Under the pieces are notes generated by a model, which searched no databases, was not told the origin of the DNA, and worked only from the letters and a program-made list of their open reading frames with translations. This document shows, piece by piece, positions 6,796 through 18,150 of a DNA stretch of 25,051 nucleotides. The stretch is from NCBI GenBank assembly GCA_003427395.1, contig BFEA01000084.1:764582-789632 (forward strand), read 5' to 3'. Position numbers and translations under genes: made by a program. The stretch is from Chara braunii (Eukaryota > Streptophyta > Charophyceae > Charales > Characeae). Every line of letters starts with the position of its first letter. Position 1 is the first letter of the stretch.

Positions 6796-9715
6796 TGAGC
6801 ATTGGTGAGCCATCTAAAGGGATGGATCCGGTTGGGGAGCGTTGTCCTCGGGGCTAGATTGCTGATCTGTATGCAGGCCAGCGGCTCCCACGGGATATCG
6901 TTGCCTGTGAGGAGTCTGACTAGCATCTTGAACATGAGGGTCTCATTTGCCCCTTGGCTGCGTCAGTACATCCCATTTGACCCGGTTGATACAGCCTCGA
7001 GCGTTAATATCATTTTTCCAGAGGTAGGTCGTTAGGGCCTTCCTGAGTCTGGAGTATCGTCTCGGTTTGAGTGGCCACACTGCTAATTTGTACCAGATTG
7101 CTGCCAGCACCGCGTTGTTGATTGCTAGTGCTCTCCCAACGAGGGAGGTATGCAGCCCTTCCCAACGGCCCAGGCGGTCGATTGCCAGGTCCACGAGTGA
7201 TTCCCCATGGTCTAGAGGGGGACCGAGCGCTGTTAGTCGCACTCCCAGGATGCGCAAGGCTGTTTCTCTTGCAGCCCATGAGACTTGTGGCTCTGGCGGC
7301 GGACCGATGTCCTGCGGGTGCAGCCACCACCCCTCTGTTTTGGATCCCCAGTTAACTTCATGTCTGTTGCGAGTGAAAACCGATGTATGACTTGCGTCAA
7401 AGCGCGAAGACATTGGTCGTCTGCTTTGATTAGCACCGTGAGATCGTCTGCAAAAAGTGATGTGATCGGTATGAGGTGCTCTTGCAGCTCGGGGATGGGG
7501 ATTTTGTGGATCTATGGGTGGGATCGAATGAGGGCGACCAGGGATTCCATTACGATGACAAAGAGCAGGGGCGCAATGGGATCCCCTTGTCTGACCGACC
7601 TTTGAAGGAGGATCGAGGCTGCTAAGTGACCATTCAGTGATATGTTAGTTGAAGCCGACATGTGTAAGAGCTGCACCCAATTTGAGAACACTGGGCCAAA
7701 GTTCATCTTTGTCAGGCACATGTCCAAGAAGTCCCAGTCGACATGGTCATAGGCTTTCTCAAAGTCTATGAAGAGTATTGCGGCCTGGACCTTACGTTGA
7801 CGGGCATACTTGATGGTCTCATTCACCAGTAGGATATTGTCTTGGATGTTTCGATTGGGCATGAAGCCTGACTGATCTGGGTGTATGAGAAGGTTCATCA
7901 CCGGCACTAATCTTCTGGTGAGTGTCTTAGCCACCAGTTTGTAGGGGACTGGGAGAAGGGTAATTGGTCTGAAGTTTCTGATTTCCTCTTTGTCCCCTTT
8001 CTTGTAAAGGAGGGTAGTAACCCCTTGTCCCATCATACCTCCGAAAAAACCTTCTCTCTGCACTGCCGTAATGTATTCCATCAGATCGTCCAATAGCAGG
8101 TCCCATAATTTCACCCAAAATTATTCGGGGAAGGCGTCCACTCCCGGCGTTTTTTCGTCTTCCATCTCCCGCAGGGCCGCCCAGATTTCCTCTCGGGTTA
8201 TAGGTTTATCCAGTCCGACTCTTTGGGGAGGGTGAGGCGAGTCTGAATCGCTTGCAGCAGCTCTTCCCTCGTTTGAAGGACCTCATTCTGGGGTTTGTTG
8301 GGTGTCTCTGATGTGAACAATTTTTGATAATATTTAGATGCATAGTCCACTACGGTATATGCATTAGAGGCCACCGGGGTATTGGCATCGAATGGGTGTT
8401 TGAGTCTAGGGACTGTGTTTACCCTTGCTCTTGCTTTGACTTTGTTGAAGAAGGTTCTTGCCATTGTCCCTTCTGTATGGTCCCGTTTGATCCTGGCGTG
8501 GATCCTCCAAGCTTGCGATTGCTGGTCAATATATTCTTGGAGGTGGTCTCTCGCTGTTTGGAGTTCCTGGAAAGTAGGTTGATGTGTAGGGTTTTCCATT
8601 AACTGCTCATCCCACTCTTCCAGGCAGGCCATGAGTCTCTCTAGGATGGCCTTATGGTTTCTCGCGTGTTGGATATATTATTTTTTAGCTCGGTCTCTTA
8701 GTTGTGCAATACCATCATTGAACCATGCTACTATGTCCCCTAATTGAGGTTTCTGTGTTTGCCAGTAATGCCAGAATGTGTTGACCATGTCCTTGAAGGT
8801 GGGGAGGGGCAGCAGGGAGGTGTTAAGTTTGTAGAAACCTGGTCCCCTCTTTATGTGGCCATGGAAGGACAGTCCTAGCGTGATCATTCTGTGGTCAAAA
8901 GACTTGCAGGGACTTATGGGTGTAATATCTGCGGTTGTGAGCAGGCCCGTCAGGCCTTTTGAGATTAGCATTAGGTCTATCCTTGAATTGGCCACACCAT
9001 TCTGGCCTCTATCTGACAAGCATGTGTATGCCTTTTGGGCTGGGTGCAACAGTCTAAATGCGTCTTCCAACTGTCTGTCTGCCATAAACTGTTGGAGCAT
9101 GACGGCATCAAGATGGGTGTGAGGAGGCGGCTGCATTCCTGGGTGAGATTGTCGTGACAGTGATCAGTGGTCCATTTCCGGGTCAAGAGCGGTGTTGAAG
9201 TCGCCTGCTATTATCATTGGGGCGTCGTCAGGCAGGGTTTGGTGGAGGGTAAGCCAGAGGTCTACCCTATTGGCGGGGTCGTTTGAGGCGTACACACACA
9301 CCAGGTAGAATTCTTCATTCTGTATTGTGGCCTTAATTGACACCCACCTGCCATCTTCCTTGTCGTACTTCATTGAGATCGAGTTTATTGTAGATGAGGG
9401 CGGGAGCCATATCGACACCCCTGCCGATGCCCTCTGTGTAGCCGGTGCATTAAACGCCCTATAGGGCCAAACTGCTTGTGCCTTAGCTGCATGTGGGGGT
9501 GTGTCTTGCAGATGTGTCTTTTGCACACATACAGCGTCCGACCATTGGCTTGTTATTGGGCATTTAACCATGTTCATAATGGCTTCTTTTTTTGTTGTGG
9601 ATGCCTGAATGAGGCCATTTACATTCAGCGATCGGATGTCCAGATCTGCTTGCGCCAGCCGTGCGGCCCATTGGGGCTGCTTCCTGACCCGGGGGAAGAC
9701 TGGGGGGGACGGTGG
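6796..9715 (-). pseudogene. LINE ORF2: AP endonuclease and reverse transcriptase, 3'-truncated and broken
   Basis: The open frame begins after a TGA at 9716-9718. Endonuclease: SLNVNGL (9631-9614), VQKTHL (about 9526-9509; catalytic Glu of the usual QETH replaced by Lys), YASN, AGDFN (about 9210), SRIDLM (8985-8968) and FDHRM (8899-8885). Reverse transcriptase: RPITLL, motif A IDFEKAYDHVDW (7769-7734), motif B RQGDPIAP (7592-7569) and motif C FADD (7454-7443), all with key residues kept. After RT comes GRALAIN..YLW..VKWDVL, typical of L1-type ORF2, then ETLMFKMLVRLLTG and HPFRWLTNAHW up to the break. Damage: in-frame TGA at 9164, TAA at 8678, TAA near 8130, TAG at 7512, and frame shifts near 8205, 7353 (one base lost in a KLNW codon run) and 6945. 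The product would nick target DNA and copy the element RNA. Confidence 0.9.
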
Positions 9716-9950
9716 TCATTGTGGTGGGGACTGCGGTCGTTGTGGTGGGGGTGGCGGGGCGGGCAGGGGGGGGCAGCAAGAGAGGTCCTTGCTGTGGGAC
9801 AGAGGGTGGAGGTTGGAACTGTGGTCTGTTCTGTGATGGTCACAGGTTAGGGCTGTTTCCATCCAGGTAGGGGCCAAGTGACTCCTATTGTGTATTGTTG
9901 TCTTTCATTGATTGGAGTTCAGTTTTGGCACCTCCAGCAGGCATTCCTTT

Positions 9951-12900
9951 CTAGTGCTTGACTGGGTGTACAAAGGGCGGGTCCTCCCACTGGTGATAGT
10001 CCTCCAGTGCATTGTTGTTGAGGAAGATCTGGATGAAGGTCAACACTCTACGCTGAGTCCACGCGTAGTTGGTTCTAAATCTGTCGGTAGAGAGGTTCAT
10101 AAGTTCGTGGTGTGTGAACCATGTGAAATCTGGTTGGGCTCTGCGTGGGCTGTCATGGTGGTGTATCAGTAATATCACCGGTATAATACCTTTGGGGAAG
10201 GATAGAGTGTTGGGGAGGACTGCACCCTGCACCCCCTCTGTAATTGTTTCCTTGATCCACAGATTGAGTCTCTTGAGGATGGCTGCTGTGGACGGATTCC
10301 CCTTCCATCCCTCCACAGTCAATTCCCCCTGAACTGTAGGGTCCTCTGAGTGGTTTGACGGTGGTCTGAGACCAAGCAACCACTCCCCTCCTTTTTTTGC
10401 TCTTCTCGGCGGGAAGAGGGCCACTCTTGGTGGCATAGCCAGTGGGATGCTATCATCCTCTTGGAGTCTGACCAGGGCTTGCATCGTTTTGGGCGGTTCG
10501 AGCACCAGAGTGTCGTCGCCGCTGTCATCCTCTTGCAGCTCTGCTAAATCGTTGTCGCCTGGCAACACGTCAGAGTGCCTGAGATGAAGTGCGGCAAGGT
10601 GTGGTGGGGCCTGTTCCCAAGGGGGACCTTATTTTTGCATGTGGATGATCGCCAGTTGTTCCCTGGACTGGATGGGGTGTGATTCCCCGGTCGTAGATAG
10701 CTGTTGCTGTTGTGTTGCCCGCTTTGGCCCGGGCAGCGGGTCTGTGGTCGGTAGAGTCCCGTAGAGCGTGTGAGAGAGTTCGTTCACGAGGGTCTTGGGC
10801 CAGGCAAGACCCTCGTGCAGGAACACTTCTACCTGTTGTTGCTGGTTGTGCAGTTGTTCAGCATGCTCTGCAGGCTCCGACCGTTCTTTTGCAAATTGTT
10901 CAATTTTGTCTAAGAACTCGTTCACCACATAGACAATGGCTGCCCCCACGTCCATCCAGTCAACTGTTGAGGCATCATTGTATTTTTGGACCCTGGCCAG
11001 AATCCAGGGGCTGTGCATCAGGACCGTTTTAGCTTCTTCCCAGTGACCAGTGTTCAATTTTTCTGTTGGTCTATCATTCGTTAATGAGAAGATTTTCATC
11101 AAAGTTCAGTCCGTGAGGAAACATAATTTTTGTTTAACCTCTGCATTAGTGTAGAGCGACTCGGCAGCAAGGAAAGGGACTGCTTCCATTTCGTTGTCAG
11201 CCGATAGGGGCTCGTGCGGTCGTAGCTCCTGTTCGCCAGTGAAAGCCGACACGTCGTTGTCAGGCGTCGATGTGTCCATGTCTTGGGGCTCCTGTCCTAC
11301 TTGTGTTGGGTGGGTGTCTTGCAGCAGCAGGCAGTGTTGTTGTCGCCCTGTTGGTAAGCCCAACATGCAGGGTTGGCTTTGTTGGTATTGTAGTTGCCTC
11401 TGATTCTCCAGTTGTTGCTGCCAGTAAGCTTGCAGTTCTTGCTGTTGTTGATGGAGAACTTGCTCATGCTGGTTGCAGAGTTGCTGCTGCCATTGCAACT
11501 GGAGGTGGCGCTGTAGCAGCAGTTGTTTTTGCTGTTGTTGTCGATGATGTTGCTCTAACTGCGCTTGTAGCAGAAGTTGAAGTTGCTCTTGGATACTCGC
11601 CTGATGCATTTCGTGTTGGTGTTGCTGTTGTTGAGCCTGGCAGTGTACTTGCTGCAGCATCTGCACTTGCATTTGGTTGTGGTGTTCATGTTGTTGTTGT
11701 TGTTGCTGCAAGTATTGGCTGCACTGCGCTTCTTGCGTCTGCGTCTGCAGCTGTAGTAGGAGGTTCTGTTGTTGCTGTTGTTGGTGTTGGTGCATCATTT
11801 TTTGTTGATTGTCATGTTCCTGTTGCACCTGTGTCTGCTTCATCTCTTCCTGTTAGGAGAGCAGTTGTTTGCGATGTTGTTCTTGTTGAGCTTGCTGTTG
11901 TTGCGACTCCTGATGCAATTGCATCTCTGCTTGCTCCTGATGGTGTCGGAGGAGCTGGAGCCTTTTTTGCTCCTGCTGTAACTGCAGTTGTTGCAGGTCT
12001 TGTTGAGTGCGTTGCTGTGCATGCTCTTCTTGTTGACGCAGCAGCGACCTGCGTTGTTCTTCATGCAAGGCTTGCTTTAGGCTGAGCTCTTTTTGTATTT
12101 GGGGCTGGGCCAGTGGATGTCCCACCAGGGCACCCCCTTCGTGTCCCTTCCTTTCACCTTCCTCGGTTTGCTGCGGGGCCAGTCCCGTTTGTTCCTTGGA
12201 ACTCCCCCTTTCGTCAGAGCTCGTCTGTTGGGGCGATCCGCAACAAAGTTGCTGTTCCCCTACCTTCTCACCCCCTTCGCCCGGACGTGGGGGGATGGGA
12301 GGTGGTTCATTGATAAGGGGAAAAGCTGCCCCTTTAATCTTGTCGAGCAATGAGTTAGCTTTCACCCACATCCCTTGGGGGGACAGCGTTCTGTTCTGAT
12401 CAACACTTTTGTTGTTGTGCGTCGAGGTTGCTGCTTGGATCGCCAGTTCAGCTCCTGCCTGCGGCTGGGATGCATTCGCAGTCGATGGTCCTGGTCAGGG
12501 GGGCCTCAGTGATGTGCCAACGATGGTGCCCACTTGCTTTTTCGTGGCCTCTTCCGACAGCGGTTGTTGTTTTTCTGGCATAGGGGCAGGCAGCTGCGAA
12601 AGCAGGATGGTTACCCGTGGCGACGGGTGTTTTCCTTTGTGTGATCGCCCGTCTTGGTCTGGCACCACCACAATCTGTGGTGGAGGAGGGTCTCCTTCCC
12701 TGACGGAGTTCTACTGTCGGCCATTCAGCCCTCTTATCCCCTCCACTGGTGGGGGACAGGGGTCACCAGTTGTGGTAGGTGAAGGCAGCGGTGTTGGGCT
12801 AGCCGGTTGATGCGGTGTTCCCAGTTCCCGTTGTGGTTTGTCTGATAGGCTCTGAGGCCGGAGCTCAGTTGCTTGTACCAGTAGGCTGGCCGCACCAGAC

Positions 12901-14435
12901 TTCGGGAGTCTCTTTTGCTCTGTCAACTCTTGGATCCCCGGGGTTGGGGGGTCGTTTTTGTTGTTGTCGACTCCATCGTGGTGCTGTCTTGATCCGTCAG
13001 ACGTGGCAGTGTCCGGCTGTCGTTCCCCGTCATCTTTGCTGGTGGTGCCATGCTGTTTGGGCTGGGGGGCTGGGGCCTGTTTTTCCTCCTTCCGGACCTT
13101 GGGTTTATACTTCTGGGGGGGGTGGCGTGGTGGTAGGGGAGGGGCAGCTACTGAGGGCCGTGGGGACGGGCCTTTGCTGCCCATTTTCGATATGTGTCCT
13201 TTCTGCCCTCCATCAGTCTTATACCCTGCTCCCGCTGACCCCCCTTTTGTGGTCTCCCATCTCTTATCTCCCCCTTTTGTAGTCGGTTGAGGGCCCACCT
13301 CCTACTTTTCTTTGTGTTTGCGGTCAGTCGCGATTACACACTGGGATCCTGATGGGAAGACCTCCGGGTAGCCTTTGCCTTTCCAGAACCATTTCCCTGG
13401 TTGCCCATCTGCAAACGCTCTAATCTCCCCGCCTACCAGTTCTCTTTCCTACGAGAACCATCTCTCCTCGTCTGTCAGGTGGGGGACTACAAGTCCCTGG
13501 ATTCTGCGTTTGTGGGTGTTCGAGCAAGAGTTGTCTGTGCAGAGGTGGCCCCTGTCTTTGCACGGGTAACACCACGGGTCGTGGGTGTGGCTAACCGAGA
13601 CAGCGCATTCCTTTTCTCCACATGAATATCTCCATTCCCCATTCAGGGGAAAGGGATATTCAGCGTCCCAGTCCACTGCCACCAGCAGCGGGTCGTCCCG
13701 TTTCCCCAAAAATTGGGGAAGATCCGTGATGTAGCCTTTCACATGGGCAATGTTCTCTAGCTCAGACAAGATGGCTCCTTGGATGCATAGAGGCTCAAAC
13801 CGAAATTCAACCCAAAAGTTAGAATTCATGAGAAATTCTCTTGTTTCATCGCTTGACAGGGGGTTTTCCAGGGACCAGGCTCAGACATTCACCGGCTTGC
13901 CTCTGCATTGCATCACCTTATTTTTTAGAAGAATGTTTCTATCTGTGGTGTACAATGCAACGATGGTGATACATTCCGGGTCATCCACCTCGACCAAGAA
14001 GTGTTCCTGAACTGGACGGCGGTCTGTCTTGATCTTCGCCAGACAGTCCGTGATCCATCTGACTTTGTCGTTAATTGAGATTGTCGCCAGGGTCACAGGG
14101 AAACGAAATTGCACTGCCTTGTTGGAGTAGATCGTGTTGTGTGTGATCTGAGCCTGAGCCGAGAAGATGACGTGAGGATAAATGTAGCCTTTCCTCACCT
14201 GGAATTTCTTCTCCAATTCGACATACAGTTGTTGTATGACGTGACTTTTGAGAGGGGCCATAGGGGCTAGTGATGATGATCCCCCCGAATCAATAACCCT
14301 CGGGGCAGACAGTGCTTCAAGTAGTTGCGGTGGTGCCATTCTGGCTCCGGTCGAAGAGGAGGGGGCGTCTTTAGATGTTTCCCCCGATTGTGTGAGCATG
14401 CCGCTCCAGGATTTCTTCTCCCTGGCCTGATGCAC
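9951..14435 (-). pseudogene. LINE ORF1: very long gag-like protein with CCHC knuckle and poly-glutamine region
   Basis: One reading frame runs about 1,495 codons from 14435 with no frameshift, interrupted by stops at 13881 (TGA), 13449, 13302, 12711 (TAG), 12495 (TGA), 11853 (TAA), 11106 (TGA) and 10629 (TAA), and ending at 9951 (TAG). Residues about 60-285 look like the gag/DUF4283-type region of plant-like L1 ORF1, followed by a knuckle C289-x2-C292-x4-H297-x6-C304. Residues 380-575 are Pro/Lys/Thr-rich. Residues about 689-1110 are extremely Gln-rich (about half Gln in the densest part) and probably coiled coil. Residues 1112-1495 hold an unrecognised, ordinary-looking C-terminal domain. 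ORF1 proteins bind element RNA. The length is far above the usual 300-600 residues. No sure start codon is visible: the frame is closed upstream by a stop and 14435 is a GTG, so an upstream start may be lost. The gag-family assignment is from pattern only. Confidence 0.75.
11106..12371 (-). repeat. CAG/CAA-rich low-complexity coding tract (poly-Q)
   Basis: Dense CAG and CAA codons on the minus strand, inside the ORF1 frame. The opposite strand reads as Val/Ala/Leu-rich ORFs, including one of 271 codons (11270-12085), that merely mirror it. The tract mixes CAG with CAA, CTG, CAC and ATG codons, so it is not a pure trinucleotide run. Confidence 0.9.
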
Positions 14436-14508
14436 CTCCTTCCCTGGGCCTAGATCCGTTGGCTTTTTTTATCCCATTTCCTACGTTCGGTCGCGGGCTG
14501 CATGGGGT

Positions 14509-14706
14509 GGGGTGGCAGATTGAACACCGTGGTCCGTGTTTGTTTTAGCCACTCCCCATATGCCGATGTATGTGTTTATATTGTGGTCGGCAGGGTGGTG
14601 TGGCAGGTTGATCACCCTGGTCCGTGTTCAGTTTGCCCCTCCCCTTATGCCGACGTATGTGTTTATATTGTGATCAACTGTGACGTATGTGTTTGTATTG
14701 TGATCG
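14509..14706 (+). repeat. 87-bp tandem repeat, about 2.3 copies
   Basis: GTGGCAG..TTGA.CACC.TGGTCCGTGTT..CTCCCC.TATGCCGA.GTATGTGTTTATATTGTG occurs twice, with the TGCCGA core at 14561 and 14648 (87 bp apart). A partial third copy (GACGTATGTGTTTGTATTGTGATCGG) follows at about 14681. It sits just upstream of LINE ORF1 as read on the minus strand, so it may be part of that element's 5' region. Confidence 0.85.
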
Positions 14707-15239
14707 GATGTGACCGTGTGAGGAGGCCCGCCACGTGCGGTTGTTTTTGTTGATTTTTCGGAATACGTGGTGTGGTGTGTGACGTGTGTGTGTAGCATGG
14801 AGTGTGTGATGTGTGTAGTTAATTGGTGTGTGGTTGTTGTGTGATTGCGTAGTGTGTGCAGTTGTTATGTGTGTTAGGTGCAGTTTGTGATGTGTTCATG
14901 TGGTTGCACGCAGTCACCGTCTGATGATCCCCACATCACAACGCATGGATATGTCTCCCCCCTCGTCGTCGTCTCCTATGGACGTGGGGTTGAGCAGCCT
15001 TGCGCTATTCGTTATATTTGTTTAGATTTTCCCGGGTGCACATCACCCTCTCATCCAGTCAGGTACGTAGCAACACATGTGTGGTGCAGGTTCCGGGTTT
15101 GCGGGCAAGAAGGCTGAAAGCGATCGGTATGGGGGTGATTTAAAGGGGGAAAAGATAGGCGAAGGCGAGGTGAGTGACGCGGAACGAGTTTTACCCTTGT
15201 CGACGAGATCGGTGTCGTGAGTCGGGCTTGCCCTTGTTG
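14707..15239. other. G+T-rich spacer, nothing recognised
   Basis: 14750-14890 is almost entirely G and T on the plus strand (GTGTGTGACGTG-type), like 4142-6600. 14890-15239 is of mixed composition. No supported gene or RNA. Confidence 0.4.
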
Positions 15240-16130
15240 GCGAGACGATGATCTCCCCATCCCCTGCTTTTAGTTGTCTCCGTTCCCACTTTGTTCATAG
15301 TTCCTGTTCTCCCCCTCCCTTGCTCTTAGTTGTCTCCGTTCCCGTTCGAATCGCTTTGTCCCCCACTGTATTTCCTCTGTACGGTGTTGTCTATCTGTGT
15401 CTCCTGCCTTCTCCCCGTCCTCGAATCGCCTCAAGACTCGGATCTCTCATGCACGACTCCCTTCATCGCTCTCCCCGATCCCAGCTCGTCTCCTCCTCGC
15501 CCCGATCCCAGCTCGTCTCGTCCGGATAGTACCTATATCAGTTGTCCCCCGTCACCTCCCCTTTACCAACATCCGTCGTCCCGATCGCTTCTAACCTCGT
15601 TGTCTTCCCGCCATTACCCCGTTTGTCTCTCCTCGCCCATTGTTCCACGCGCTTGTATTCCTACCCCTGCATAGTCGTGGCAACTCCGGGGGTAACCAGC
15701 CTTCTCTCCCTCCGTCACCGTGTCTATCTCCTTCTTCCTCCTTCTCCCCGTCCTCCAATCGCTTTGAGATTTGGATCGCCCACCCTCGATCTCAGCGCAT
15801 GTCGCCCGTCACTTTCCCATCACGAACTGCTGTCGTTGTGATCGTGTCTGTCGTCGCTATCCCCCCTCCGTTCTCCCCTTTTCTCCTCCAATCGCTTTGA
15901 GATTTGGATCGCCCACCCTCGATCTCAGCACGTGTCTTCCGGATTGCACCTACACCCGTCACTTCCCTATCCCGAATCTCTCTCATTCTGATCGCATCTA
16001 TCGTCATTATCCCCCCTCCGTTCCCCCCCTTTTTCCACGTCCGAGGTTTCTCATGCATGCATTCCTTCCTTTTCATAATCACAGCAACTCCGGGGGTGAC
16101 CAGCCTTCTCTCCACCTGTCGTCTTGAACC
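15240..16130 (+). repeat. C/T-rich satellite-like array, 133-bp units within a 404-bp higher-order unit
   Basis: TCCTCCAATCGCTTTGAGATTTGGATCGCC.. occurs at 15751 and 15884 (133 bp apart), with a diverged copy at about 15417. CAACTCCGGGGGTxACCAGCCTTCTCTCC recurs at 15681 and 16085 (404 bp apart). A CCCGATCCCAGCTCGTCTC duplication is at about 15474-15517. The array lies between the two head-to-head LINE halves. On the minus strand it is directly upstream of ORF1, where some LINEs carry tandem promoter monomers. The many overlapping Ser/Pro-rich ORFs are products of C/T bias. Confidence 0.85.
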
Positions 16131-16394
16131 CCACGTAGCAGGCTCCAGCTTGGACGTTCGCTTCCGAATCCCTCTCCTGTTGCGTCGGCGCAGTTGCAGG
16201 CTCGTGTCTCCACGCGGACTTTCCCGCTTCCTTGCCCTTAACGGACCGGGGGGATGTCACTGCACATACCTTCTGGCGATGGCGGACCAAATCGCCATCT
16301 CGCACAAGTACTTAGCACGCAGCCTAGTGGACGGGCCGTGCCGTCGACGGGTTGTGCAGCGCTAACACACGAAACTCCCCGACGCAGCAAAAAC

Positions 16395-18001
16395 CGGGGG
16401 ACAACCCGGCTCACGCAGCAAAAGCAGACATGGCACAGAACCCGCTATGGCCTAATATGCTTAAACTGTGGAGACACTGTGGACCAAAACAAATCCGGCC
16501 CCCCAATAGATGGCACGACATATGGCGACAACCCCTTTTTGGCAACCCTCACATAGTGGATGAAGCGGGCAATCCCTTCTCACTGCAGACGAACTCCCAT
16601 TGGCTCACATGGGTCAGAAAATGCCTCTTCACAATAGGAGATATGTGATACACACAAACAGGGAATTGGAGGACTGCAGCCCAATTGCAACAGCTAATGA
16701 AGTATGCCAAAAATGTAGAGGGCAAGTTGAACACACTTAGAGAGGCCATACCGTTGGCATGGCAATGTACTCTCAAGAAAGGGCCCACAATCCCGCAAGG
16801 GGATTGGACCGTTAAGTACTCAGACCTACCCTTACCCCTGGTGGTCTACAGGGTGAAAAGAATTGACCAAGGAACATGCACATTGGAGGCATATGAGCCA
16901 GCCTTACCGGGGGCAAGAATGTCAAAACTGACACGTAATGAAGGACTGGATGACGAGGAGACACCTGTTGGCCTCATGCAAATCAGGGTGGTAGGGGAAG
17001 AAGGGCAATACGCATATGAATCTTCAACACCAATTGCGGACCTGCCCTTCGACCCAATAGAGTGGCAGTGGCCATGACACAAACCGATGAGCATATGGGA
17101 CTACACACTCAAAAAGGCATACAGAGCCCAGAATCCTGAACAACCGATCAACAGCACACTATCGGAAAGATGGGCCCGCGATTCTCCTCTGGACCCTGAA
17201 TTGATGAAAGATATATCGTGGGCCAGATATGCAAGTATCATGCCAACAACTCTCAGGTCGCTGCAGTGGCAGATCCTTCACCGGTGTCTTCCAACGCCAG
17301 ATTGGCTCGTGTCCAGAACGAACTTGGAACAACAAGGACACCTGTCCCCTATCTGCTCTTACTGTGGAAGAACGTCGCAGCCTGCCCGTGCGACACTCGA
17401 GCATTGCCTGCTGGCATGCCCGATGGTTACTCAACTGCGGCAGTGGTGGGATGCAGCCTTCCACTCCTTAACATCCCTCCAGATCCCATGGGATCTGGGC
17501 CTTCTACTGATGGGTAAGAACCAGCATTTGCTGGCCCACTGGTCCCCGTTTGCAGTCAACTTGTTCACCTACACAAGGCTACATGTCCTCATGCTGGCCT
17601 GGCGAGCGAGATGCTCCTTCCAGTGGAAGGACCATCAATTTGGCCTGCAACAGGCTCAGCGAGTGCAGGAAGAAGTGATCAGGACCGCAACCCAAGAAGC
17701 TTGGAGGACGATGAGAACAAACCACAGGAATGAGAACGAACCTCAGACTAAGGAATCCATCCTGCACACCTACAAAGAACTGTGGCAAGATCCCTGCAAT
17801 CTGTTCAGCGAAGTGAATGCCGAACTGGACATCCAATGGAAACCATGGAGGAACATGGAACGATCGTGGCAGAGGCGACCCTGGGCTGACTTCGAAGTGC
17901 AGTACTTGCAACCCAACTTCGTGCTTATCACAGATCAGCAGACTGACACCCAACCGCCTCTGCCACCCCCACATTTTCCCTCCTCAACCCCCGACCAGTA
18001 G
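16395..18001 (+). pseudogene. LINE ORF2 3' portion: post-RT region and zinc-binding (zf-RVT) domain
   Basis: One frame is open from about 16352 to 18001 apart from two TGA codons (16646-16648 and 17075-17077), both explicable as former CGA Arg codons; no frameshift. NPLWPNMLKLW..PLFGNPHI..W (from about 16437) is the region that follows the RT thumb in L1/Tx1-like ORF2. LRSLQWQILHRCLPT leads into C-x2-C (17354-17365) and H-x4-C (17402-17419), the CCHC motif of zf-RVT. The tail (about 170 residues) is rich in W, Q and R. LINE similarity begins somewhere between 16352 and 16430. It supplies the part of ORF2 that is absent from the minus-strand half ending at 6796, with no visible overlap. Confidence 0.88.
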
Positions 18002-18150
18002 CATCACCTCCTGATGTGGTGGGATCCGTACATAGTTATACAGCCACGCATAAGCCATCCTTACACGAGTTGCTCCCGAATGCTTTCACCAACAATTGAT
18101 AACCCCTCCCCCAACCTCTGGAAACACTGTGTGGACACCGGTCACGGATG

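Larger units (their letters stand above)
6796..14480 (-). mobile_element. Non-LTR retrotransposon (L1/Tx1-like), 5' portion, inverted
   Basis: Read on the minus strand this holds ORF1 (from 14435) followed by ORF2 endonuclease and reverse transcriptase, ending abruptly at about 6796 inside ORF2 after the post-RT region. The missing downstream part of ORF2 is not found to the left. An equivalent part is present at 16395-18001 on the plus strand, head to head with this segment. The 5' limit is uncertain: tandem repeats at 14500-16130 may be its 5' UTR. EN and RT motif order and the APE-type endonuclease place it among L1/Tx1-type LINEs. Stops in both ORFs and frameshifts in ORF2 make it inactive. 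Confidence 0.9.

Noticed and set aside
6533-6857. ORFs with Cys-Val and Asn-Gln-Ser-Ile repeats
   Set aside because: They translate the (TG)n and (AATC)n simple repeats.
11270-12085. 271-codon Val/Ala-rich ORF on the plus strand
   Set aside because: It is antisense to the CAG/CAA-rich ORF1 region; its composition and openness follow from the Gln codons on the other strand.
9951-14435. Stop-codon reassignment as the explanation of the in-frame stops in ORF1
   Set aside because: TAA, TAG and TGA all occur in the frame, and ORF2 also has frameshifts, so pseudogene decay is simpler.
15240-16365. Several plus-strand Ser/Pro-rich ORFs of 80-150 codons
   Set aside because: They overlap in different frames across a C/T-rich tandem array; all appear to be by-products of composition.
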